In this document: in pieces, positions 1-12,300 of the stretch | Layout of the letters: the number at the start of each line of letters is the position of its first letter | How positions within the stretch are numbered: the first letter of the stretch is position 1 | Assembly (NCBI GenBank): GCA_934045075.1 | Contig: OW203749.1 | Coordinates: 4,988,804 to 5,052,803, forward strand | Source of the DNA: Yponomeuta sedellus | Lineage: Eukaryota; Arthropoda; Insecta; Lepidoptera; Yponomeutidae | DNA length: 64,000 nucleotides | Direction of reading: 5' to 3' | Program-made: the position numbers and the translations under genes | Notes under the pieces: generated by a model | What the model saw: the letters and a program-made list of their open reading frames with translations, nothing else | The model's database searches: none | Told to the model about the DNA's origin: nothing

Positions 1-123
1 GGATGACGATCTGCGAAAAACGGCAGGCAGATGCTGAATGCGGCAAGCTGAAGACGGCGCTATGGCGCTCATTAGTGGAGGGCTATGTCCAGCAGTGGAC
101 TAGTATAGCCTGACGACGAACAA
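1..123 (+). mobile_element. RTE-like LINE 3' end (fragment)
   Basis: This is the 3' end of an RTE-like non-LTR retrotransposon in plus orientation. It can be read in the reverse-transcriptase C-terminal frame (DDLRKTAGRC, then a region ending near the YVQQWT-like segment) and finishes with the tail motif tatgtccagcagtggac followed by gcctgacgacgaa. The same tail recurs many times in the window. It lies just downstream of the stop codon of zinc-finger gene A, so that gene's 3' UTR may run into it. Confidence 0.65.
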
Positions 124-170
124 ATCTACAATTTAGAATACACCGTACAAATCTACAATTAGGATGCAAC

Positions 171-395
171 TTACAAATGTACGATTTTTTTACCGTCATC
201 TCGTGGGCGTATGATGATCTTCAAGTCGGAAGTGGTGAATCCGTGAGCCAAGTCCAGGTGAGATACGGCGTTGCTACGCAGCTGGAATACCTTGTCGCAG
301 ACTGGGCAAACGTACGCCCTCGCTATGGGGCGAGGGCGGCCCTTTCTTCGACTTTTCCTCTGTTCGGTGGCGTATTTTTGACTACACACCTCGCA
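171..395 (-). CDS. Gene A terminal exon, C2H2 fingers
   Basis: The exon begins after acceptor tttcccacag with CEVC and ends at a stop at 171 (74 residues). It contains a first knuckle CEVCSQKY without a clear His pair, then a complete finger (CPVC, His spacing SHLDLAH) after a basic linker. It corresponds to the two-finger terminal exons of gene B at 28908 and 34911. The phase-0 acceptor joins TIFK from the previous exon to give FKCEVC, a typical finger start. Confidence 0.75.
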   Translation of the reverse strand, partial: CEVCSQKYATEQRKSRRKGRPRPIARAYVCPVCDKVFQLRSNAVSHLDLAHGFTTSDLKIIIRPRDDGKKIVHL

Positions 396-3300
396 CTGTG
401 GGAAACAAATGTCACGTCACATTCCCACCAGACTACGAATAAACGCCACAAATGCACTCAAATGTTTGGGGTCTCAGTGCGCCATATTTTGTATCTTTAA
501 CGCGAAGCCACGGCAGCAAATCCGCTATTTGACTCTCTTTTCAAGTAAGTCTTAAATTAAAACTTTCGTAAGCACAACACGGGTGTTGTTATATCGGAAG
601 AGTTCGACAAGGTTTCGCTGCGATTCGCAGAGCTTAATCATGGTGAGCAGAGACAGAGCTCGCGTCGTCGGTTGCTCGTCTCACAGTAGTACTACTGATC
701 CGGAGCGACAATAACAATACCCGTAAGTAGATCCGGACCCGGACTAAAAGTCTACAATAAGTATGTCTGTAACCTGTTTTGTGTTCTAAATAAATAAAAT
801 AAATAAGTCTTAAATGGTAAATATCTCTTTCATTAGACAAAAAAATATTTTAGTATATTTTTTGAGGACTTAAAAGCAACAAAAAAAAAAATTCAAAACT
901 TTGCTTTGCTAAACGGTACAAGGGTTGATATCGAAAAATGTTTATGTAATTTATGTTTTCTTTCTCATTGGCGGCGCTTAGAATCTGGGGGAAGTACGAG
1001 GTCGAGGGTTCGAACCCCGGCTGGAAAGGAAAGAAAACCTTAGGGCTCGGATTTTTACATGTTTGTGATGTCGTTGATTCTGGTTCCTACGACAGAAGGT
1101 ATTCTGTAAAGATAGAATACAAGATATTCTGGAATGTGGGGTCAGAAGCAATGCATGAGCCTGTATGTAAATGTTATGTTACGTACTTTAAAAATGGTCT
1201 TCGAGCTATGGGAGGCCAGGTGCTGGTAGATACACTGCCGATTGTAGTATCCCCTGCCGCAGTGGTCGCAGACGTAGAGCCGCCTGCCTGTGTGCACTTT
1301 CCGCTTGTGCCAATCGACCTTGGTGTTACTCCCCCGCGCCTTGGCTTTGTCACTCCCCTGCACCGGCGCCTTGACTTTGCGCTTGGTGCGGCGGTGCCGG
1401 GACCTAGGTGGACTGAGGGGCTGCGTGAAAAAAACCCAAGCTTCATAAGCTTGTCGCATCCAGTACAAAATGGCGGTTGTTCGGAACGTCAAGCGTGTCA
1501 CGACGTGACACGTGACACTGTCACGTGTTTTTCAAGCGCCCCCTACCGGCGTGACGCGCTTCGACAGAGTCTCGGTGCCTGTCGGCGATCCAACAGTCAG
1601 TCTATGTTTGAGCGTCACCGAGTGAACACCTTGGAACTGTCTCTCGTCCCGTACAAGTGCTGAGTGCTATCTATCAAGTGACTAAATAATGATTTACAGT
1701 GATTACTGATTACCTAAATAACGTGTGAACTGAAATTGGTGTTCTTTGCTTGATTCCCACGCTGGGCCCACAATATGTTTAACGGTCAACCTTCTGTTAT
1801 AAGGAAAATAACAACAGATTCCACGCTAGACTAGAGTCTGTGTTGTGGTAATCCAGAAACGGCAAATCATAGATTTTTAAGTATAAAATTAAATATGAGG
1901 TGGCGCTCTGTGTAAGTAGTTATTATTATAATGAATTTTAACTTAAGACTAAAAACAATTTTTATTTATTTAAAAATAGTGATAGTTTAACAGCACTTGA
2001 GTGCTTTCATTTCTAGCAGATAGCATACCCGATCATTGCGTGGCTAGCAGGCGCTCTTACAATATGCAAATGTATATTTCATATGCTTTTGCATATTTAG
2101 TACCTTTTCAGCGATAGTTGCATATTTTAGGAAAACAAATATGCATATTTACCTACGCTTCATCTCACTCATTGCATTGTTCGATGCTTTTCGTAGTAAG
2201 ACGGGACCGTCCCGTTTTAATGAAGATTGGTTGGCAGAGACGTCTTTTAGAGCTTGGCTAAACCGTAGTAAAAAGGGTTATTTATTTGCTTATTATAAAT
2301 ATTGTTTGAGTGACTTATCCATTAGCACAAAAAGATCTTTACAAGCATATGAACACTACTAAACATCGAAATTCAATACCTACATCCTCCCAAAGATCTT
2401 TTACATGCTAAACAGCTTTTAGGTAAAACAGCTTGTTTTTACTTAGAAATTAATGTGAATATGTCAAAAATTATAAATAAAGATATGTACAAATAAGCTT
2501 CCTCATTGTTTCGTTTGCGAAGATACGGATTTTATACCGATTAAAATACAAATACAGTCAATACGGAATTCGTACGGATTTTCGAAAAGAAAAAAAAAGA
2601 TTTTTCGACTTGCTGATGTGGCGACACTGTCGGGACGTCCGATCCTCAGAACAATAACATCGCTAAGCACGCGGCTAGCGGACTAAGTCGTTGCTTAGCC
2701 CAAGTCCGTACTCAAGCTTCCCTAAGCATTACTTCAGGCTAACTTAGCTAAGTATCAAAGTAGACGTTTGCTTACCTAAGCATGTTCTTAGGCCAATGCT
2801 AAGAATTAGTCCGGGTTTCGCGACTTAGAGAGTGCCAAAGTACTGTCTATGATAGACAAATCGATTCTTAAGCAAGTGCTTTCGCTAAGACTTGTTCTTA
2901 GAAGCGACTATTTATCTCGCCCTAAAAGAAGTGTCCAAGCGAGCGGCGACTTGGCAGTGAATGAGTGCAATGAGCCCTACGCCGCGCCATCGGACGTAGA
3001 ACGCTCCTTTTCCGCTTACAAAAATTTATTAAAACGATCGTAGACACAGTTTGTATAGCCTCTTAGCCTTTTTAGCCTCTAAATAGGTTTTTACAATTTG
3101 TCTACAGAACATTAGAACGGTACTTAGCGGTAAAAAAAACCCAGCTCTTGGATGTTTACATGTTTGTGTTGTCGTTGTTTCTGGTTCCCACGACACAGTG
3201 TATCCTAGTGTGGGGCCAGAAGCAATGTATGTGCTTGTATGTAAATGTTATGTTACATATATTTTTAAAGGTAAATTTTAAACGTCATCGTTACCTAAAA

Positions 3301-6300
3301 TTAAAAAATATGACTTTTTACTTTTCCTGTTTAATTGTATGCATATTTTGACGCTTTTCCTGGATTTTCGTGCATATTTTGCTTGCATATTTTAGGATTA
3401 CTAACTTCTTCTTCTTCAGGCTATATGAGTCCACTGCTGGACATAGCCCTCCCCTAATGAGCGCCATAACGCAAGGTTGTGCCATCATTCGGGGGTAATG
3501 CCCATTATCCCCACGCTGGGCATGCGGGTTGGGGATCGCAGTTTGGTGGAATTGTACTGCGGGGGACGCTGCTGCCCACTCCCCGGTTAGTGTCCCTTAG
3601 TCGCCTTTTACAACACCCGCGGGAAGAATTTGGGCATACACACTTCCAAATGCTATGTTTTATTTCATTGAAACGGAAAGTCACAGCAACAAAATGGTAT
3701 CTATAAGATAATTTTGCATGTAGGTATGTACTGATAATAGTTGCCTAGTGATCGTTCAAAGGTTAGAGTGGTAATGACAAAGTAACATATTTTAAACTTC
3801 CGCGACTTGTACACATAGTTAGAATATTTTCGGGGCTTAATCGCGTAGTAATTTATTGCTATTTTACCTCGACGTTTCGACGACGTTACAGCCATCGTGG
3901 TCACGAGAAGACTGATGGCTGGCACCCGTTCGCATCTTCGGCTGATGAGGTTTCAGACTACCCACAATCAGCCATCATCACAAAGTACTATTAGGGTTGC
4001 GACACACTACACTGACAATGTCGGACGATAAGCTATGCGACTTTTTTCCACTCGAACACTTCTAGATGACCGGATCCCACGTTCGCGACAGTTTGACCAC
4101 ACACCCGAACCACATTCCCGATTAAAATTTTTTTGTTTCTTAATTTCAACCGCTTCACGCACAATTCGGCTATAATAATGGTGATCATTGGAAAGTACCG
4201 ATGGTAATGCTTCGCAACCCTAATAGTGCATTGTGATGGCTAATTGAGGGTAGACTGAAACCTCATCAGCCGAAGATGCGAACGGGTGTCAGCCATCAGT
4301 CTTCTCGTGACCACGATGACTGGAACGTCGTCCAAACGTCGAGGTAAAATAGCAATAAATTACTACGCGATTAAGCCCCGAATATATTCTAACTAAATGA
4401 CAAAATAATAACTAAACAAAACAAAAAATGAGTGAATCCTTCGATTAAATAATTCAGAAGTAAATGGAAAAGAAACAACGAAATATGCAGAAACAAGGTG
4501 CAACAAAAAAGATTACCCGTTACTATTTTTTCTCGCTACTATATTATGTACCTACTATATGTATGTATACGGTTGTTTTGTTTTATGTACTGTGTATTTT
4601 GTCTGTCCTTTCTGATGTTGTATCATATTATGTTAATTACATGTTTTTGTTTCTGATAACTCTTGTTATAATAAACATATAAAAAGTTATACTAGGTATT
4701 TTTATTTTTAATGCACTAACCCGTGCTAAGGACAATTTGATTGAGCCGCCCGTTAGCTCAATTGGAAGAGCGCTGGCACGAATAGCCAGAGGTTGCGGTT
4801 TCGAGTCCCGGCATGGGTGGAATTTTTAGCCTCTAAATAGGTTTTTTATATAAAAAGTTTTTTTTCATTAGTAAGCCACATGGCGACAATTTAATAACAC
4901 TAATCGTAGAACCAACGAACCAGCATCTGTACCATCTAGAATAGAAATACACTAAATAGCATCAACAGACACACACACAAAGGTACAATTAAATAGACAT
5001 AACACCAAATAGAAAATGGACAGGCATTAGATAAAGGCATAGTCGCGGTGTGTCTGCTGCTGCAAATGAAATGAAATGGTTTTATTCAAAGTAGCGCAGA
5101 AACTGCGGCTTAATGAACGTTACAAGTCAAACTACAGTCTGATTTTTAATTCCGTAGAATTCTGACAGTTAAAACTTTAATCATCATTAATACTGTCGCG
5201 GTCCTATCCCGAACCATCTAGAATAGAGCCTTCTGGAAGCCTATCGAATAGTCGCCGCATGCTCCGTTTTAGTAAACAATAAAACGCTGCAAGCAATAGT
5301 GACTCGTATGTCCACTAGTATAAGGTTCAAATCTCTTTGACAAGGACTTTGTTCTAGAGTCGTTGCCGCGCGCACCGAGTGTAGGTACGTACTTGAATGT
5401 TCTAGAACCCTTGCCGGCGGATATAAATAGCGGTCGCCGCGGCGCGCAGTCCAGACCTACATCGGGACATGGAAATCCCAACCATGCAGCAATTTATTAG
5501 GTCCCTCTCAGAGACGTTCTTCAGCACTGCTGAAGAACATCCCAACCCCCTGATCCGCGAAGCAGCGGCTTACTCTCCGCCCACGACGGACCCACGTTAC
5601 CTGGTGCGCAGGCCCAGGAACGTACTCGTTGACCCGCCCGACAAATTGTCGTCCGACCTGAACCACCTCTTAGAGGCTCGGTCTCAGTCAGACGCGCCCC
5701 CCTCCTCTGCCAGTGTCCCCCCTAGGGGGGGCACTGCTCTTTCATAGCAGTTTTGTAATATAAACTCTTCTAAGCGGACGCTCCGCTAGGGAGCTCCGCT
5801 GTGCGCCCTCCTCGGCCTCGAGGGGGGTCGCTCCCGATGTGGGTTTAGGGGTCTCTAGGACCAAAACCAGTCCCAAGGTGGTGTTTAGTGGGTAGGCGCA
5901 CTTCTTGTGAGTCCCACATTGGCAGCACGGCCGGGTCCGTGCTGTTATGCATGAGCATTCACCACCTCCCTCCCCCGTGTCCTCCGGAGGGTGCCCTTTA
6001 TAGGGTTAAAAAAAAAAAAAAAAAGCGCGCAGTCAGTTCCGTTTGGAAGAGCGAAGAGAGAACTTTAAGTGAACATACCTGCGATACGAGCGATAACCTA
6101 CGACCTCAGCGATACTATTGGACTTCGATTGGAATCTACATGTGGACTTCGTGTCGTGAAGACCTGCAGACCAGACCCTGCGTGAATAAATCCTAAGAAG
6201 TTGTCATTGGCGTTTTACATCCAAATCCAGAACCCTAGCCCGTAACAATACTAATATCATCATCATCATCGCTGACATGAATTATGAAAGAGTCTGCAAC

Positions 6301-9300
6301 TGTGTCAATCAAATCGTCGAGAGTGCATATCTTATCTTCTTCTTTGATTGTATGGCTGATTCATTCTTGCCATTGATCACGTTACTAATACTTTCCAGTA
6401 ATAGTTTTTTAACTTCCGCCATTTTAAAACTTCTGTTGTGTGAAGTTTTGAAGTTTTCAATTGAAATTTGAATGAATATTAATCAAAGTGACAGACGCGA
6501 ACGTGACAGCTAACATTTTATTCTTTTAAAAAGGTTTACTAAACCTTAAATTAGGTGACGGTGTTGTCAGCTCTAGAATAAAATAAAGTAATTAAAGTTA
6601 ATTCGATTTATTGTTCATGATCAGATTGATCAGTGATCGAATAATCGGATGCATATTTACCTAAAGTTATTTTTTGGCTCAGAAATTATGGAAGCGGCTT
6701 TTTAAAACATATTTTTTAAATATAAATCCCGGGATTTCAGAAAATTCGGGAATGCAGAACTAATCACATACGTAGCCTGGAGACGACTTATTTAGCGTGT
6801 ATTATTATGAATTTAAAAAACCCGGGACTCTGGTATTACATAATTATTTATATGTGTCTTTGTTTAAAGTTTATTTTAGCCTCCGATGCAAGTATGTATG
6901 TGTGTGTATGTAGGGTGTAACAGGAAAAGTAGTGTGTTAGTTAAAAAAAACATTACTATAAAATAATACTTTATTGCACATTTACAGGATAAAAAAATAG
7001 ATGTTGAAATAATTAAAATATATATAATTATTAATAATATATTATTTAAATTAAGTACCATATGTGAACAACTTTAATCACTATCTATCACTATAATTTG
7101 GTCACTGAAATCTGACGTTAATATTTCTCTGTCTGTCTGTGTTGAACATGATGGTGTTACGTCAGATTTCAGTGACTGTTCTAAATCTGAACTGTTAACT
7201 TCTGTTTCATTCAAAGCACCCGAACGCATGGCACGCAAAGCGACAAATGTGATAAAATGAACAAAAGGAACTGTTTTTGGGGCGCTACCTGTGCACAAGC
7301 AGGTATAATTTGCTGTCTCACTCACTCACTTATAAGTGCGAGTAAGATGACAAATTATGTTATATTATATATTTATGAAATGTTTACCAGCCCTCTTACG
7401 GATGCTACTTACTTTCGCCGTGTTAATATAATAAAAAATGAGATTTTTTTTATAGAAATTCAAGGCACCGAGTTGTTTGTCGCTATGTAGAGTGAAGAAA
7501 ATTACTTATCTTGACGTTTGCAATGACAGTTTGGCAATTAACTTTATAACATTAGCCAGCACCCGATCTATAGTCGGAAAGCACTAAACGAACACCTGAA
7601 CGCAAGTATCTGTATTCACCAGACTTAATTCTATAACCAAAACACTGTATTTGTCGATTCCGGAATCCCGGAATTTTTTCGATACAAAAGTGCATTCCAT
7701 CACAGCCAACACCTCAACTTTAGGTAAATATGCATCCGATTATTCGATCACTGTCATGATATTGAAATATTTGTTATTTTTGTATTAAGTCACTTAAGCA
7801 AGTAAATACGTAGATTTAACCTTATGTAGGTAAAACATAAAAAATACGCAGCATTAAATTTTTTATTATTCTGAAATGGGTCAAACTTGTCTCTTTTTCG
7901 GTGAAGAACTCTTTTAGTAGCAACACTTACGAACTGTCAGAATTCTACGGAATGAAAAATCAGACTAAGTTAATTCAAAGGCAGCTAACTCAGCAGTGTG
8001 CTAAGGGTTTGAGCCCTCAGCGCTGGTTTTCAGTTAGCGCCATCTGTATGCGTACGGCAGTAGACTACATAATGTAGAAGAAGAGAACAAGAAGTAGGTA
8101 TGCGTACCTGCATTTGGTGCATATTTATTAAATGCCAGCGCAGCTTTTCCTGGTTGTGAAGCATCGCACCGCAAAGCTGAAATAAAATTAATTAGTTAAA
8201 AAAACATTATAAACATAGCGTAGGATTGTACGGAATCAGGCGTTACTTTGCGGAAATCCATAATAGTATTAAAAAAGTGAAAATCACTTTGCTAAATTCC
8301 GCCTAACATCCCACAGGCACCATGCGGTTAGTTAACGCACCGCCCTCCCTCCCACTTTTTCAAGCAGAAGCAAGACACGAACACACCACCACCGACACCA
8401 ATACTTGTGTGAGAAAACATGCGACGCGTCTCGCCTCTAACACGAGGCATCCTCAAGCTCACAATAAGTGAGTGCCAGATCTGGCACGGATAGCCAGAGG
8501 TCGCGGGTTCGAATCCCGGCATCGGTGGAATTTTTAGCCTCTAAATAGGTTTTTAAAATTAATAGCATCTTTTTAGAAATATACGTATCGTGCATGAATC
8601 ATAAAAACTTCTATGATTTTTTTTAGTAAAAACTTCATGGTTGGTTTTTCTTTTTAATAGACATTATTATGACAGCTGGGCAAGAGAACGCACGAGTGCG
8701 GGAAAGGTAAAAAAAAGCACGAGTGTGAATAGCCCACATCCGGCACGCTATACGTCCCTGCAATACGCCACTTTTTGAGCAACTGTATTAAAAAGTAATT
8801 TTAACTTTTAGCGTTGGATGCCCACCAGGTCGCTGAGCCAACGATCTGAGGCTGAATGGGGACGGCCGAGATCAGAATTAAGATGAGTGCCTGAGGAATT
8901 CCATCTCAAGCAGTGAACGAATAAGGGCTGATTGATTAAAGTCAGTCATTTTAGCAATTGACACAGAAAACAAGAAAGTCGAAAAAAAATATTTTCTTTG
9001 AATTGTATTCGTAATCAAAATATTTCTATAATATAACATGATTTATTAAATTCGACATAAGTGTGCGTGAACAATAAAGGCCTGAAAGTACTCACTTCGC
9101 AAACTATTTTCCGTTCCAAATGTATCGTACAGTGGTTCTGAAAGTTTCTGAACATTGTATAGGTCATACTACAACGTCTGCATTTCCAGTCCCCTGTGTG
9201 TATGTTAGGATCGTCTATACTTTCGTCAAGAAAGCGCAGCATATCATGTTCTTTGAGTACCTCAAACTTCGTCGGCGTTTTTATACTATTTATATGACGT

Positions 9301-12300
9301 TTACAGTGTTCCAGAAACAAACTGAATTTTGCCAAGGTTTTATTGCAATCTTTGCATTTCCATGCACCTGCATGGGTATTAGGATCAACTATGCTGGCGT
9401 CAAGAAACATCAACATATCATTAATTTTTAGTCTGTCATATTTAGTTAGCCGTTTAGATTTACAACCATGGCTCCTATTTGTATGACTTTTACAGTGTTT
9501 CAGAAACGAACTGAATTTTACGCAGGTTTTATTGCAGTGTTTGCATTTCCATTCACCTGCATGGGTATTAGGATCAACTATGGTGGCGTCAAGAAACATC
9601 AACATATCATTAATTTTTAGTCTGTCATATTTAGTCAGCCGTTTAGATTTACAACCATGGCTCCTATTTGTATGACTTTTACAGTGTTTCAGAAACGAAC
9701 TGAATTTTACGCAGGTTTTATTGCAGTGTTTGCATTTCCATTCACCTGCATGGGTATTAGGATCAACTATGCTGGCGTCAAGAAACATCAACATATCATT
9801 AATTTTTAGTCTGTCATATTTAGTTAGCCGTTTAGATTTACAACCATGGCTCCTATTTGTATGACTTTTACAGTGTTTCAGAAACGAACTGAATTTTACG
9901 CAGGTTTTATTGCATTGTTTGCATTTCCATTCACCTGCATGGGTATTAGGATCAACTATGCTCGCGTCAAGAAACATCAACATATCATTAATTTTTAGTC
10001 TGTCATATTTAGTTAGCCGTTTAGATTTACAACTATGGCTCCTATTTGTATGACTTTTACAGTGTTTCAGAAACGAACTGAATTTTACGCAGGTTTTATT
10101 GCAGTGTTTGCATTTCCATTCACCTGCATGGGTATTAGGATCAACTATGCTGTCGTCAAGAAACATCAACATATCTTTAATTTTTAGTATGTCATACTTA
10201 GTTGGCCGTTTAGATTTAAAACCATGGCTCCCTATATTCACGCTTTCTTTGACCTGCAGACGGCCGGCGTTGGATTTCTCAGTGTCCATGGCAGATGCAG
10301 CTGTGAAGTTGGTGCTTTTACTTTGTATTGGAACGATGCACTTTTCGGGTTTGTTAGGAGAAACGTTGCTACCCGACCCTCGTGGTAGAATGCTATTTAA
10401 TTCTGCAGACGCAGCATTTTTTGTCGATGATTGAGCGTCTGCAAGAACATCGCCCCCTTCTCCACGACTAAGACTAACCATGTCAATGTCTAATGTATTC
10501 TTGGATATTGTCAACAAATCTCTATGCGATATAATTGTTTTGAATACCTTTTCTTCAGCTCTACGTTCGATCACTGCATCTTTGATAACTTTTAGGTTAA
10601 GTCCATCATTAAGCATTGTATTTTTCGATATTGCAAGCAAATCTTCATGCGTCGGGATTTTTTTGGATACCTTTTCATTTGTCTTTGATGAGTTTGCATG
10701 TGTATTAATAATATTATTCTCCGTGTTTTGTTCCTTCGTATCATATTTTGATTTTTCTATGTTTGATCTAGAATCAACTTCCAACTTCAACATTGGATCA
10801 TCAACGTCATTTTTAAAATTTGCCGGACTACTGTTACTATAGTCATCTTCACCAAGAACAAGTAACATATCATCTCCTAAATTGGTTGAAATGTCCTTCT
10901 TATAATTCGACGTAGAACCGTCACAAGCACATTCAGCAGGTGATTTTTCCGTATCGTTGTCTCTTGAAACCTTACCTATAGACGTATTAATTTCTCCCAT
11001 TGTTGGACTTTCATTAGTTGGTGGAGTTGTTTCATTATATTCCTCAGTTTCCACTTTTAACACTCTTAAGGGATAAACATCCTCGAGAGGATCTACATCA
11101 ACATTGCATTCTTTAGGTTTGGATACTGTGTCATTCGACAAAGATTCGCTCAGCATTATTCTTTTGTCTAGACCAGTAGTGCATGTGTAAATATTTGGTC
11201 TCAAATCACTTGCTGCAATAGGCAAGAGGGGCTTCTTAAGCTTTATTATTGGAATTTTTCGTGGTTGGTTGGTCACCACACGGTGGCTAACTGTACAGTC
11301 TGTAGATTGAGTTATCAATGTATTTGGTGGATTGTCTTTGTGGTTATTTTGTGTAGTATTTTTAGTATATGTTGCGTTTTCTTCTATTGAAACATTTTTG
11401 AGTTTATTTGAATGCGTAAGAAGATCATACAGAGTCGTCTTTGAATAATTTATAGTTTTATTCGAGCTTTCAGGCCGAACGACTGGATCGTCTGGTCGGT
11501 TATATTTATTAGCTGTAGGTAATTTGTTTACTGGCTCAAATTCCTGGTTTTCAACTGCGTTGAATTGAGGTTTAGGACCGTACACGTCAGTTTTAGAATA
11601 GTATTTTTCTAGCCAAATAGCAGCTGCGTTGCTTTGCTGTCTTAGTTTGATGGCCGAGGCAAGCAGAGATGAGCAGCTGGAACACACGAACTGCGGAAGC
11701 TCATCTTCCATAATAATCTGAAAAAGAAAAGAGCAGTGTACAAAAACTTAAGTGTAGGATTTGCTTAAGGTATCTGTAATGTGTTAATTTTATACCCAGG
11801 CTGATTTATTTTGGCGCTTTTTATTGATTGTTCAAATGAATGGAAAATGTATGACATCAGGACATGAGAATAAAAAACTAACATTGATTAGAACTCTGAT
11901 TCGGAGACGTAACGCGGGAATCGAATAGAGCTTTATTGTTTTGTTCTACTTTATTAATTAAAAGAGGATTTTTCTTAATTTTGCTACAACATTATGTTCG
12001 TTCGTCTTTCGTGACAACTCTTCGTTGACATAAGATGATTCAAATATTATGTTCAGTAATAAGTTATTTTCTTCTTCTTCAGGCTATATTATGTAGTCCA
12101 CTGTTGGACATAGCCCTCCGCTAATGAGCGCCATAGCGCCCTGTCTTCTGCTTGCCGCATCCAGCATCTGCCGGCAGTTTTTCGCAGATCGTCATCCCAC
12201 CTGGTCGGAGGGCGTCCTACTCTACGTCCTCAAAAATTTGTGTTTTGGACTCATGTGTTTTAATTAGCTGACCCTAGAATCCCACGAGAATGCACTAATG

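Noticed and set aside
4745..4820. tRNA gene with box A and box B
   Set aside because: The anticodon loop lacks the T before the anticodon, the acceptor stem is imperfect, and the same unit recurs many times with a fixed non-tRNA tail. It is a SINE head.
5888..6196. 102-codon frame at the LTR/LINE junction
   Set aside because: It crosses the LINE 3' UTR, poly(A) tail and LTR; an artefact of nested insertions.
6309..6422. Minus-strand 37-residue frame starting MAEVKKLLLES
   Set aside because: It has a plausible start but is too short, with no recognised motif, no clear promoter and no partner exon.
10099..10434. 111-codon plus frame over the finger repeats
   Set aside because: Antisense shadow of gene A exon 2; the frame stays open because of the repeat.
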